Assembly (NCBI RefSeq): GCF_000972845.2
Contig: NC_040011.1
Span: forward strand, 24,470,379-24,534,378
Direction of reading: 5' to 3'
Source: Larimichthys crocea
Taxonomy: Eukaryota; Chordata; Actinopteri; Sciaenidae
DNA: 64,000 nucleotides
Made by a program: the position numbers and the translations under genes. The notes below the pieces were generated by a model. It had not been told where the DNA came from. It made no database searches and was given only the letters and a program-made list of their open reading frames with translations. Below, piece after piece: positions 1-12,992 of this stretch (within the stretch, counting starts at the first letter, position 1; each line of letters opens with the position of its first letter).

Positions 1-1621
1 CTCTGGAGCCAAATCATAATAAACTGTCATTTGGATTCACAGTAAGCGTTGCAGGTCAGGAGAGCTATAAAAATCAGTGTATCTCTACTTTTTTTACAGA
101 CTGTATGCCATTACTGTGTGCAATAAAAATACTGAACCTTAAAGCAATTTAAACTGAAATGTTTAAAACTAATCCCCTGATTTGATACTGCTCAGATCAT
201 ACATGAAGGGCAGAGAAAAATAGGCTACTAATTGACCTGTTTACCCTCATTTGATGCTTATCCTGTGGAAAACTCAACAATGTGTTGATTAAAATGACAG
301 CAGAGCTCTCTTTGTGTCAGTGCGTACAAGTTTGTACATGTGCCAGCAACATCGGTGTTCACAGGTAGCCGTGTTGCTATAGACAAGTGCTATCTGTCAC
401 CTCCAGGATGTCTCTTGTTTGAAGAGGCCTACTTGAAGACCATGCTTTGTCTAATCAGAAGCCCATACTGCAGCGCAAGATCTAACATTTGGGCACTGGC
501 AGGAAACCTGTCACTATAGAGGAGCTATATGCAAGCACATGTTTTTCATGTTTGCCTATAGAAGCTAGGGAAACATTAGTTAGAGGTTCTTTTCCATTCC
601 ATGAATCTACCTGGCTTTAAAAATAGTGAAAGTGACATGTTATTTCTGTGCCCTGCTCTAAACTGTGCCCTATTAGTGTGTATATTATCCATGTCTGCAG
701 CACTTCCTTTACTGTCTCTCTCCTCCACAAGCAAAATGTCGTACATCACTGCCACATTACGACACTTTGCTTAGGGAGTTTTCTCGTCAGTGCTGTGTGG
801 AACTTTCACACCTATTGTTCACCGCTGGGCATCCTGTAATCAATCATGGCTGTTCAGAGAGACACGCGGTAATTGTCAGAGGCCTAAGCTGTCGTCACCG
901 ACCTTGCGTGTTGTGACAGTGCGTGTCTGCCGAACAAAAAGCAACAGACACCACTTCAGTCGTGTTGCATCATGCAGTAAAAGTAGTAGAAATTTACCTT
1001 GGCTCACTTTAATTTCCAGGAAAAGTTTAAGAAGTGATAGCAGAGAGTTGAGCTGTGTGATTATTTGTCTTGAATTATGCCAGCAGCTCTTGTATCTGTG
1101 TTTGCTCTTTGATTAATTTATGTGTTCGTGTAAACAGCCCCTTCTGGCCTGAGTGTTTGCTCAAACATGGCTCTGGTGTTGTTGCATGAGCGTTTCTGCA
1201 GTGCGTACAATGTTGAGGATTACATGCGGAGGAGGAAAATGTCTTTAGGCAAACAGCCCCCATTTGTTAGCTCAGATAGTAGAAAGCTTCGCCTCGATTC
1301 TGCACCGAATTCTGGGCCGAGCTTACAAAACAAACACACACAAAGCACAATTTAAAACAGAACCATGTGAACTTTCAGTCGTACTCAGATCATAATAGTA
1401 CTGAACCCATCTCAGATGTGTGTGTGTGTGAGTGAGCGTGTCCCCCACACTAAGAAGAGGAGCAGTGCCACCTACTGTTCCCTCGCTCCCTCAATATTAT
1501 TCATGTTAATCTGTATGAATATGAGGCGTACTCTCATTCAGTAACTCCCAGTGAGGGAAGGTGAGCTGCTCAAATCAAAGTCTGAGGTCTGTGTTGTTCC
1601 TTTTTGTTTTTTCCGATGCAG
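1..1621 (+). other. rab28: rab28 intron, 3' part (intron continues off the left edge)
   Basis: Non-coding sequence before the first exon seen. It ends in a pyrimidine-rich tract and AG at 1620-1621. No rab28 exon encoding the P-loop, switch I or the DxxG motif was found here, so those exons lie to the left of the window. Several short open frames occur but none has splice-site context or a recognisable protein. I see nothing else of note in it. Confidence 0.85.
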
Positions 1622-1751
1622 GGAGTCCTCCTGGTTTACGATATCACCAACTACCAGAGCTTTGAGAATCTGGAGGATTGGTTCAGCATGGTGAAGAAGG
1701 CCAACGAGGAATCTGACACCCAGCCTGTTGTCTCTCTGATTGGGAACAAAA
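1622..1751 (+). CDS. rab28: rab28 internal exon (core GTPase fold, first half of G4 motif)
   Basis: Internal coding exon of the Rab-family small GTPase RAB28, a farnesylated Rab linked in vertebrates to the cilium and to cone photoreceptor outer-segment shedding. The 130-nt exon encodes 43 full codons from [20 protein letters not shown] to SLIGNK plus one base. The hydrophobic strand GVLLVYDIT followed by the [11 protein letters not shown] helix is typical of RAB28. The exon follows an acceptor AG at 1620-1621 and is followed by the donor GTGAGA at 1752. It ends in phase 1: the last A joins TT of the next exon to make the Ile of NKID, the G4 guanine-specificity motif. By comparison with the human protein, recalled from memory, it starts near residue 88 of about 220. 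The reading through the donor into intron is not coding. Confidence 0.97.
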
Positions 1752-2186
1752 GTGAGAATCGCACAAACATAAACACACAAACACACATTTTGTTTTTGTT
1801 TTTCAGCAGAGAAGAAGCATCACAGTATTTAACTGAAACTTGTGCAGTATATAAAGTTTGGAAATTCTACTAAGCAGCTGCAAATGAAATCCGGTTATCT
1901 TGTGTTTATTGGGCCGAGTTTTTCTCTATTCATTTCACCCTGACGCATTTTTCATTTTGCGTGTCTGTGTTTGTGTGTGGAGGAGTGAGTGTTTGATGGT
2001 AGCAGACGTGTTAACTGATAACTGATTGGCATGATAAGCCAGTTGATAAGAGAGTGACGTTTCGGAGCGATGGGAATGCTGATGTTTGTGAACTCTGGGG
2101 AGTGACTGAAGATGATTTAAGATCCCCGGGCCAATGGACCTAGGGCACCGCTTATCTGTGCCCCCCCCCTTCCCTCCCAGGCAGTA

Positions 2187-2212
2187 CCCGTCTAGCCCCC
2201 CACCCCCCACCC
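2187..2212 (-). other. G-quadruplex-capable run on the minus strand
   Basis: The plus strand carries four C-runs (2187-2189, 2196-2201, 2203-2208, 2210-2212) separated by 6, 1 and 1 bases, so the minus strand meets the usual pattern of four G-runs of three or more with short loops. A further nine-C run lies just upstream at 2161-2169. It sits about 440 bases into the large rab28 intron, on the non-transcript strand relative to G-richness. Folding in vivo is not shown. Confidence 0.6.
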
Positions 2213-3898
2213 AGACCGAGCCTGCGCTCCTGTCCCGAGTCGTTGGTTAAGGAGAGGAACTCGACGTTAACCAGACGGCTCTCCTACTATCAGCCTGCAC
2301 CCATTCACCCATCTGCAAAATAAAGAGTAATAATGATGACTCTTTTTAAACATCCCCCTGACAGATGTGGAGTCATGGCTGCCGTCGTGTTATTGTAAAG
2401 TGGGGCGTCAGTGTGTGTGTGTAATGGCGACTGTCCACCATCCCGGGCGATGATGAACGGTCAACAGAGTGGTGCCTGCACACAGGAAGCTCTCGCTAAT
2501 GTTACTCAACACGGACCACAGGTCACGGTTTAATTCGCCTGTCTAGAGCAGATTCTCTTGTCTTCGCATCCGCTGCATCTCTTAATGCTCCGGCTTTAAC
2601 GGTGGGCGCCTCTGTATTTAGGCTAGGTTTTGGGTTTGCGGGTGAGTGTGTGTACTGTAATATTTAAGTAGTGCTCATCCCGCTGTCAGGCTCCTCACCC
2701 CCACACTCGCACAGTCATTCTCCCTCTAATGGCTCTATAGCTGAGAATGGCCCATGTGTGTTTTTTCTGTTCCTACAGGCTGAAAAAAAGAAAAACAAAA
2801 TCCCACACAGATTGCCCCGCAAGGAGCAATCAATTACCTTGCGAGACTTTATGAATCCCTGAACCCTCCCATGCATTTTTTTCAGGGAGCTTAAAAAGAG
2901 TTAGTCTAGCTATCTAGCTGAAAATGACCTACATTTTTATTTTACTTTTCCGTCTCCTCTCCTTGTCTTAGTATTTTTTTTCTGAAGAGCTTCTAGCCTT
3001 TTTAAGTACTATAGTAATTTTATTTTTTCTTGGCACACGCTGACAATAAGCTGAATATACGAATACACAGAATTCTTCTGGGAGTAGAGTTTAGGTTTCT
3101 TTTAAATGGTTCCCATGATGTGTCACTGAGTGAGGCAACATGTTTGTGACAACCGAAATAGAAGTACAGACATAACAAGGAGCTTGTAAAAACACTACGG
3201 ATTTATGTCTCTGTGAGGACGTGCCTTGGTGGAGATTGTGGTGTTTCACCACTCTGATTTTTTTGTGTGTTTCCACTTAGATGAACTTAAGGTGAATACA
3301 CTTGAACTGTATGTGTCATGTGCATAGTAGTTCATACTCTAGTTGTTAAGCATAAAGAGTTATATGTAAATTCAGAGAGTTTTTTTTTTTCGATATACTG
3401 AAATACCAGTTACAGTATTATAAAAATGTAAGTTGTTTCTTTTTTAAACATAAAGTCAACAGGGAAGCTACAATCAAATGCGACTCTGTTTGGCTTATTA
3501 ACAGTACATGTGCTACCGTATACACTGAGCTTAAATTTCCTGAATTACCCCGTGCCTGCCTTTAGTTTAATTTGAACACTGTCCTCTTTACCCAGTGGAT
3601 GGTAATTGAGCCTATAGACCAGACTGGTTCATTAATGATGCTGTCCCCTCCTCTCCTTACCCTGGTCTGACTGCCCTCCTGTGCCATGTCACTGCTGGGG
3701 AACAACCTTTCCTTTCTTCGGGCTTAGCATGGCCGGCTGGGGTTAAGTGTGCTTGTTAAGCACCAGTATGCTGCACCCCCATGCCCTCTACATGCTGCCC
3801 AGAGCCTTGTGTTAAATAATGGCACCACTTGTAACAATTCAGAGAGGAAACCAATGAAATGTTTTATTGAGGGCACACAATTATTTATGCAACATACG

Positions 3899-3958
3899 CG
3901 CACACACACACACACACGCACACACACACACACACACACGCACACACACACACACACA
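3899..3958. repeat. (CA)n microsatellite, interrupted
   Basis: About 60 bases of alternating CA broken by CG steps at several places (CACG). It is intronic in rab28. Long open frames over it on both strands are repeat artefacts of alternating His-Thr or Val-Cys codons. Confidence 0.97.
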
Positions 3959-6649
3959 GAAAAAGCACGTAGGTAAAGCGACACACTTGTGGAATTCTGG
4001 GAACACATGGGTAATGGAAGAATGCTAAGCCCTTGGTCTGTCTAAACATACTATAACTGTTTATTACAGCGCAGTCCAGTGTAACACCGTATGGTACACA
4101 GGAACTTCTCAAGAGAAATGTTGGCTTATTGCGCAGTCATCTCCTCCACCACTCAAGTGTTTCATTTTTAGTAGACTAATAAGTGCTGTGTGTTTTGAAA
4201 GGGCTCCAAACGATAAATTCTGTTGCTGAACAACAGCTGCATTTGTCCTGTGCGTGACTGTTTGCTTTTTAGATCAGAGGTTGTCTGAAGCCACTGATGT
4301 AAAAAATATGGCACAGTGTTAGCTCTAATCTATATTTTGCACGTTACTGTGTGTTATACCACACGTATATTATCATTGAATGGGACCATTTTAAAATGGC
4401 TAATGTTACTGCGCGAAATCAGAACACATATTTCTTTGCGGACATTAAGCTTGTGTCGTTTATCAAACCAATTTGTTTTTATTAAGTGGGGATCGCAGGA
4501 CCCCTGCTCGCTCCCCACCCATCACCCTTCCCATTGCAGGCCCTCTCTCCCTCAGGAACTCCAGAGCATCCATCATGGACTTGTACAGCCCTTATTTGGG
4601 TGACTTAAATGGGTTCAGTTCTCTTAACCCCTCCTCATCACTCATGGCTTTTTGCTCCGAGGTTCTAACACTGTTCACTGCCAATCCACTCAGGCCTGCC
4701 ATGGGAAATGTTCCCTTCTTCAGGGAGATAAGGTCCCCGCATGGAGACAATTTGTCCACACAATTACGTCTTACCTGTCTTTCCCTTCTGCTCTGTTTCT
4801 TTTTCCCCTTTCTTTCTTCTCTAAGTCTCTGTCTTGCGCCATCTCTCAAACACACTTGCACATTCATTTTCATTCCTGTGCAAGCATTAACGCTTTCAAT
4901 CACACACTTAGAGCTACTCTCAATGCTTATCTCTCACATGTGTAGACTAACACTTCTGCTGTAGCTGCTTTTACTTACAGTAATGTCTTTTCATTGGCTC
5001 CGTGTCTCTGTTGTGTTAGACAACATGCATGTGTTTGCTTTCTGCACGCTACGGCGGATCTCACCACATACCGTTATCCGTCGCACTTCTCTCTCCCCAG
5101 TTTTTCCATCCAGCCATGTGAAAGTTAAAGCGAAACATGGATCTCCCCTAACTTTTGATTCTAGTGAAGCATGTCCTTGCCACCAACATTGTTGGTCTTG
5201 ACTTGTTTGGCCTCTTGGCAAGGCCTCAGGTGGAGCTGAAGCCTTCCCCCTCCCCAGCTCTCTCACCCCCGTCACCTCCTTGCCCCTGTAAAGCTGCCAC
5301 AGTTCCTGTCTGTTCAGTGCAGGCCTGCACATTTCTTAATAGAGAGATGCTCAGAAGTCCAGGAGCGCAAAGGAGCTCAATGCGCTTCTGTTTTTGGTTT
5401 AGCTCAAAAATGTTTTTCCTGGCTCAACCCACTCGTACTTAGGTCCTCTTACAACAAACTAAAAGGTCCTAATTGCCCCCAAGGGAAAGGTTTAGCCACA
5501 ATAGACATGTGGTGGGACAAAAGCCCAGTACTCTTACCCCAGCACCCTCACCCCTCCCCAGATAGAAGGGATGAACACGTCAGCAGTGTCTGTTTTGCAC
5601 TGTGGGTAGCGCGACCACAGGTTCGACACTGTAAAACATTATATATACAGTATATAGACATAGTAAGGCATGGTGTATGGTTGGGTAAAGATCTGGAATG
5701 TTTACAGTTTACAGCAAATCCAGTGTTTCCTGTTTCTCTTCACATTTTATTGAAGGTAAAGGGTCAGAACAGACGTGTGTATCAAATTGTCTCAGTAACC
5801 GCACTGACTGTAGCCTGCTGTCTCTCTGTGAGTCTGGAAAAGATGGGAAATAGAGATTCAGGTTACAACAAGGATACAGAGGGATGAATGAAGAATTACA
5901 GCTGTATTACACTGCGGCTGATAAGTCAGTGTAAAATCCCAGCTGCAGATGCTGAGACGTGTGATGTAGAAATACTTTGTAGGGTTTGTTTAGGCATAGT
6001 CAGGTGGCTGATAGGTGGTCCTTCCCACACAGAGCAATGCAACCAGTGCCAATCTGCTACTCCTTGCTAAATGAACTAAATGCTATCATTTAATTGTAAC
6101 AACTGTTTGACCCAGCTCTGGTCCCTACACTCATCTCTCTTGACTCTCATGCCTGTCGAAACATGGAAAGTCCTCATTCATTTTAGCCATCCATAAAGCA
6201 AATATTGTTGCACATGCAGTAGATGATCAGTCTTCGCATACCTTCTTGTGTGGTAAGTCATGGGCCATTTGAGTTGCACAGCACAGCTTAGCCACCTGAC
6301 CTGAGTGCAGCCTGGAACCCTCATCACGCTCAGGCTGTACTTTATTTCTCCGCTGCTCCACAACATTGATATGGAGGAATTCCTGGAAAGGGGCCTTGCT
6401 GACACAGGGCTGGGTAAATAACCGATTGATCTGGATCCACAGGCATATATTATAAATATATGTGAAATATCAACATCGTTTTTTCCCCTCCTTTTTTGCT
6501 AAATCTACTTTTTTGTGGTGTGAAATATTACATCACTGTCTTTTCGCCCTGCTCCTGCTTCAGCTTTATAACTTAGTCGATGTTTGCTCAGGCAGCCGTG
6601 AGTAGAACACACTTTCCATGTAACAGTTCACTGCCATGGCTTAAAGTTG

Positions 6650-6850
6650 AATATGTAGGGCAGTCCAACGCATCATTGCCCATAGGAAGACTTTATAATT
6701 ATGAATAGACTTATAGGGATGCGATGCGTACAATTATGAAGGCTCCCCTGTGCTCCGTATAATTATTATAGCTCATAGTTACGCAGCCGGCTCACAGAGG
6801 CATGTATTACTGCTCGCCCATAAAAGACCACTTAGTTTAACAGCGACAGG
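6650..6850. other. Homeodomain-site-rich intronic block, possible regulatory element
   Basis: Within the large rab28 intron, several TAATTAT/ATAATTAT-type cores (around 6695, 6730 and 6761) lie within 70 bases, next to mixed-composition sequence without simple repeats. This clustering resembles conserved developmental non-coding elements. Conservation cannot be judged from one sequence, so this is an inference. Confidence 0.25.
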
Positions 6851-7254
6851 AGAGCTTGGAGGACATGGCCAGTGAAACCCCGGGCAGCGTCTTGTGCGGT
6901 CGGCTCAGAACTGGGCCTTTTGTTCACTTTTCATGAGTCCTGAGAGCCCGTTAACCCCGCCTGCAAGGCCCTCGGCCCCATGTTTTACTGTGTAGCAGTG
7001 GCAGCCCAGCACTCTTGCTCACTCCCTGCCTGTAGAGCTACTGATGGACACTCTGTTTTACATTCCCTGACCAGGGAGGAAGACCACATTGTTTTACTAG
7101 CCGCTTTGGAGTATCTGATTATGTTTTAAAGTGAGAATGCATGTGTGTGTTTAAGCATGTGTTTGCACGTGCGTGTGTCTGTATGTCGTTTCATGAGGAA
7201 CGATCAAATGACAAGATGAGCTGTGATCAATGAGCTGTCGACAGAACACTTCTG

Positions 7255-7400
7255 ACCTAGTGGAAAGCGAGTCCCTTGACGGTCCCGGCCCGCTTCAGGC
7301 CACCGGGGCAGGGGCGCCGCAGCACAAAGAGCGCTCTGTCTCTGTGATTCCCCAGAGGACTCCTGCACGGGCCCCGCTCACCTCGACAACACCAGGCTAC
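7255..7400. other. GC- and CpG-rich intronic block
   Basis: A block of about 145 bases much richer in G+C than its AT-rich surroundings, with several CpG steps (GACGG, CCCGGCCCG, CACCGGGG, GGCGCCGC, GAGCGC). It has no open frame with splice context. It might be an enhancer or alternative promoter in the rab28 intron; nothing here proves it. Confidence 0.3.
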
Positions 7401-10164
7401 TAACAGCACTTCATCTGTCTGTACTAACTCAGAAAAATCATGATAATATTATCAACTTATCTTCAAGCTTTAATATGTGATAATTATTTCTAAATATTCC
7501 ACCACAATTTGAATTCTTGTGCATCCAGTTATACAGTGTCATCAAGCAGTTGAGTAGAGAATTGGCTACAGATTGCTGAAATATTATTTCATCAATCGTA
7601 AGAGTCTGTAAAAGCCAAATGTAATATTTAAATCATTTTCAGTTACTTTTGCATTAAATTTAGATGTTCCAGTCCTTAGAAAATAAACATTGCCTCGTGT
7701 AAACAATACTTTCACTGTTAAGGTCTAATAAAATGTGCAAGAGTGCCATTTGCATAGTTAGCTGACTTCTGAATGACTGCATAGTGTCTAAAGAGCAAAG
7801 AAAACATAACTTTTGCTGTGATACTTCTCTATGATACTGTATTACAGGAGACAAAACTGAACCTGGGAAATTGCCAGTACAATTTTTTAAAGGGGGTAAG
7901 GTAGTTATTGTTTGTATTTAATTATGTTGTCCATATTTTAATACAGGTGCAGACTTATCGTGTCATATTTTGACATCATATTTGACTCTGTTTTTATGAG
8001 CACTCAGCAAGTCATGTAAACCAGTTGGACCCAATCATTTAAATGCTTCACATAAATGCCGCTAGTCATTTTGTTTTACTAGGCACTTGTGCTGTGAAAG
8101 TTAAATCAATGTCTAATTCAATAAGACATCACACAGAATGATTCGTTATAGTTTTACTGACGTTTTAAGCTAGTAAAGGTTTCTCTGTATCTTGTACTGG
8201 AAAATTTAAGGCTACATAAAATGTCATTTGCAATTAATCTTAACTGTTCGCAATCAGACTTTGAGGGAAAGTGATTTTTCTGCTTTTTCAGACTCATGCA
8301 GTTTAACTTTAACTTAGATGATAAAATTCAAATGTTCATCGTCTCAATGTTTTTTTTTTTCTGTGGCATTTTTTTGTAGTTCCATGGATATATGACCCTG
8401 TTTTCTAAGACAATTTACTATCAAAACAGTAAGTTACACAGTCTTTTCGACTGTACCCGTCACTGTAATGTGGGTGACTTGGACCTTAAAGGTACACATT
8501 AGAGTTTGTGACCACTTGTGGCGCTGGTGAGCATTGTTTTGATATATGAGTCATTGTATTGTTTTTATCTTGTACTCTACCAGCACAACCGTGTGGACAC
8601 ATGTTAGTACCACAAAATCAGGGACAATGTGAGGGTGATGTTACTGCAGATAAAGCGTTGGTGGCTTAAAATGTAAAATGCATTCACCAATTTTGACCAT
8701 TAAAATGTGCATTTAATAGAAAAATCAGTCTTCAATGTATAAATCCACATAATAACTTTTCTTTTTACTTTAACCTTTATTAAACAAAGTATGTCCTACT
8801 GATGTTTTTTTGCAAGGGGGACCTGGACAAGACAGAAACAAAAAGTTGCAGACAAAACAATATAAAATCAGGCAACTGATAATATAAAGAACAGAGACAA
8901 TTATTAAAGGAGTCATCTACTCTGCTATAGAATTTACAATAGTCTTAAAAACCAGCCAGATATCAAGTTCCCCAATTTAAATTCTTTTTGCAGAGCAAAA
9001 GGGGCAATCTTGTGATCTAAGATAATGAATGCAAGATGAATTCTCAATACGTTTGCAGAGATGTGGCACATGTTTGCTCAGAATGGGTATATAGATTAAA
9101 AAATATACCAATGGTTCTGTCGATGTATGGACAGAGACGACCAGACAACTCTCAATACACTATAGTAAAAAGAGCCTAACATTTGAGGACATTGTGCTGA
9201 TGCATTCATATAAAATGCTAAGATTAACCAGACTTACAGAACATTCAATGTCACAATTGCAGAAACATTTTGGGATGTTTTCAACCTTAGTGGAGCTTAG
9301 TGCACAATTTGATCAGACAGTTGTAAGTCATTTTATTAGGAGTTGGACCTGGTTTGGTCATCGTTGCCCTCACTATACAGTCAGAATTGGCTCATGTGCA
9401 TCATTGCGGGGAAACTGAGGCAAACTCTCTTAGCAGGGTCTTAAAGGCAGTGTGAGGTAATGTTGGAAGTGATAGGTTCTCCCCTGGGGTTGATTAGGCT
9501 CAACCCTGTAACTTTCACTTAATGTGATATGACCCCTTAGAGCCCCAAGTCTCTGACAACACACACACACCCCACCATTACTACCACACACAGACACATA
9601 GACACACACACAGTTCACACATTCCACCCTCAGCCTTCACGCTCCCCACTACACCAACTGCTGTTTAGTTTAAAACGAGGCTGCCGGCAATTAACTGTGT
9701 TATGTCAAGCTTATTCTCTGGCTGTTGCTCGCTGGGTAAACTGTTCCAATTGGTCCCTAGCAGCTGACTCGGTAGAACAGTAAGTAGGTGTCTCTGTTAT
9801 CACAGCATGGTTTTAAAAAGCCCACTGAGGATCACACAGTGCGGTGTAGGATTTCAGGCTGGTTAGCCAACGTAGAGCTATTAGCTTATTGTTTTGCCTT
9901 GGCAACATGTGTAAGTGCACTGTGTAAGTGTAAGTGAGGGGAAAAATCCATCCTTGAATTCTCTCATCATCCACATTTGGCCTGTTGCTGTTTCAGTGAG
10001 AATAACAATAGAATGTGTCTGGAAATTTAGGATATATTGCCAGTAACTTTTTGGTTTTGGTGTGAATTTTCCAGTTAAAAGCGGGAGTGTAACTTTTTAA
10101 AGAAGAAATAACACATCTTGACATTAAAACTTGTTAGCAGGCTAATGTTAGCAGTTTAGATATA

Positions 10165-10650
10165 TTACTGTCACAGACTGTATATTTAAATAGAAATGGA
10201 CGTAGTCTCCGTGATGTCACCCATAGGTTTCTGAAAAGCCACTGTGAAGCTCAGAGTCTTTTGGCCTTGGCTGCTGCCATCTTTGCAGTCCTTTCTCTGC
10301 TGGCTTGATGTGGATGGTGGGTGTAGCTGAGTTGGGCTGAAAGAAGCTTGGTTTCTCAAACCGGCTGCCTGTAATACCACCCACCTGTCAATCAAAGTGC
10401 TCTAGCTGTTAATTATAATTGATATAATTTGAAGAGATGAGTTATATAAAAAAATTATCCTCAATACAGTTATATGAAAGCAGCTATAGAGACCCGTCCC
10501 AGGCTTTAAACATGTTTATTTATGCTGTGAAGTTGGGCATTTTAACATGGGGGCTTATGGAGAATGACTTATTTTGTAGCCTGCCTTAAGTGGCCGATTG
10601 AGGAACTGCAGTGTTTGGCACTTCTACAAGTCCTGCACTAAAACTTACAT
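10165..10650. mobile_element. Non-autonomous interspersed repeat, teleost type
   Basis: The segment contains phrases I recognise from a repeat widespread in fish genomes: GTCTCCGTGATGTCACCCAT near 10206, GTTGGGCATTTTAACATGGG near 10532, and GAGGAACTGCAGT near 10601. It has no coding capacity. Exact ends and superfamily were not resolved because no clear target duplication was seen; the family call rests on memory, not a database search. Confidence 0.6.
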
Positions 10651-12930
10651 TTTACTATTGCATTAACATTATCCAATAATTGTTACTTATGGCCACACTT
10701 ACAATTATTTAGCAAATGTTATGAAACAGGTCTATTACTTTACCTCATTCAAAGTGAGCATATGTGACAATTATGGAATAAAAAAAGTCAACAAACAGAC
10801 TAACTCATTTGTGTTCGTTACAGACCAATATCTAACTAGTTTCCTAACATTAGACACCTTAAGCTGCCAACCAACACCAATGGTGTGTTTTCTTTTGTAA
10901 GATGAGGTACTGTTTCTTCCTGCAGAAGGTACAAAGAATGTGTTTACATGAACATTAGTATCATGGCTTCTGTATTGGCCTGACTTTGATCTTATTTGGA
11001 TTAAGATGTTTACACGGAACATGACAAACTTTGCAAAAGTATCAAGGTTTATCAGGTTTAATATTTGCAGTTGGTCATCTTCTTTTCAGGGAAGGTTATA
11101 TAGCATTAGTATTGCACTAGGCAGATCCATCCAACCAAAATCCAACCTTCTTACTAATTTAAAGTTTTTTAGTGACATAAAGAAAACTCCCTAGGTCTGT
11201 CTGGTTTCAGGATAATCAGGTCTGCCAGTGAGAGGATTCTTTCCATGAAGGAGCTAAGCTGACATCCCCACAGACACTAACTTGTGGAGAAGAACATCCA
11301 TATTTTCTTCTCATTTGGTCACATTCCCATTTATGTAATAGGTCACCGCAATAACAAACCGGTTATTTACGGTAAAAGCCTAATTTATCCACCAGATATT
11401 AATCTCTAACTGTTGTCTTGTAATTCACTGCAATGACAGGCAGAGCTTTTAAATAAACACTGGTGGTGACCAGAGCGAGGGAGGGCCATCGCTCTTGACG
11501 AGTGATGATCCCCTCCACTATCTCTATGCACTCGGAGGCCTAAACAGTTTATTTCGTGTTTGCAGTCACTTCCTAGGGGTTGTTAAGCTGATGTACAGTT
11601 TGACAGAAACGGAGGGAAACCAGATCATCAGAGGAAGATTGTTTTGACCTGATAAGTAGAAATGGGTACATTAGGGAGAAAAATGGAGCAAAACACTAAA
11701 ACTGTGGGATTAGTCTTGTATTCAGTTTACAGACAGATGCCACATGCTGCAGAATTCTTTTGTGTGAGAATGTGGGTCCACCACCGGTATTTTGTGACTA
11801 AAAGGACCCACGTACTTGTTCACAAATCATGAAGTGTACAAAGAATTGTGCTCCGAAGAAAACAGATATCAAAAAACAGAAAGCAGCTTCACATCAACTG
11901 ACACAATCAATTGACAGTTCAAATACTTCAACTAATATTTCATCTGTTGTCACTGCTAACAACAACCGACAGTTATTTACAGTGCATCTCTCATGCTTGA
12001 ACTTTAAATGAAATTTGACAGTTCCAAACTGATTTTACATTTCACACTTTAACTGTTACGACATGTAGTCTCAGTGCTTTTAACCTGAAAGTCTTAAACT
12101 TGAATGTAAAATTTCAAATGCCATAGGTACATCAGGTACATCTCAAGGGCTTATCCTGAAAATAAACTACAAATAAATTAATGATTGCGCTTCAACAGGC
12201 ACCTCACACTCTTGAACACATAAGCTACTTTTAGTTATCGACTGACATGCAACAGCTTGCATGCAAACAATTAACTTGTTTACGAGGTGTGCACCTGCAT
12301 GTTCAATGTAACCAAAGACAAATTTTCTTCAGTTTTTAATTTTTTTTATTTTCCTTTTTGCCTAGTTCTAAAATTCCCCTCCCCTTGATTTAAATACCCA
12401 CAGGCAAAACATCACCCTTTTTTTTTTTTAATTACAGTAACGTGCCTTCCTCAGGTCCTGTGCCACTATGTTAATGTTGGCTAATCTGAATGTGACACAT
12501 GATTGATAACCTTTCCCAAGTGTGCAGGATCCAAAGGATTAGCAGTGTTTACCTCTAGTAGCATGCTGGGTACCTCCGCTGTTAATGACTGGAATTAATA
12601 ACCTGCTGACGCCTATGAGACAGCTATGTTTATGCACAGGCACAGACATGACAGTCTGCCCTGGACATTGAGTAGTTGTAAAAGTGTCTGCCCTTTTCCA
12701 GAAAGGTTTGTGTTTATATGTCACTTATGATGATGGTAATATTAGTTTTAGTCAAAAATGATTCTTTCCAAATGTATTTTCTTCTTTGGCCTTTAACATT
12801 TTTGGGTCATATGACTTACTGAGATATTAATAATGCAGGATTAGTGCAGTGTTTACATTTCTTCCTCGCTGTGTATCTGTCTCTCTCTTTCCCTGCTTCT
12901 GGCTTCATAACCCACTCCCTTCCTCTCTCT

Positions 12931-12938
12931 CACACACA

Positions 12939-12982
<44 letters not shown>

Positions 12983-12992
12983 CACACACACA
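12931..12992. repeat. (CA)n microsatellite
   Basis: About 60 bases of CA dinucleotides with small interruptions (a CT near 12940 and TG at 12981), preceded by a CT-rich run. It lies in the rab28 intron about 1 kb before exon 13963. Confidence 0.97.

Noticed and set aside
1..1621. Search for the preceding rab28 exon (P-loop, DxxG, switch regions)
   Set aside because: No stretch encoding the expected WDIGGQ-type motif or other upstream residues was found, so the exon is taken to be outside the window.
3724..4112. Open frames of alternating Cys-Val or His-Thr
   Set aside because: Pure translation of the CA/GT microsatellite. The same applies at 12905-13162, 18688-18927 and 56414-56639.
4473..4964. 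163-codon plus-strand open frame with a 103-codon minus-strand frame over it, in the rab28 intron
   Set aside because: No splice-site context, no recognisable domain, a leucine/serine/phenylalanine-rich low-complexity second half, and both strands open, which suggests composition rather than coding.
5598..5640. tRNA box-B-like sequence (AGGTTCGACACTG)
   Set aside because: No matching acceptor or anticodon stems around it and no box A at the right distance; probably chance or a decayed SINE.
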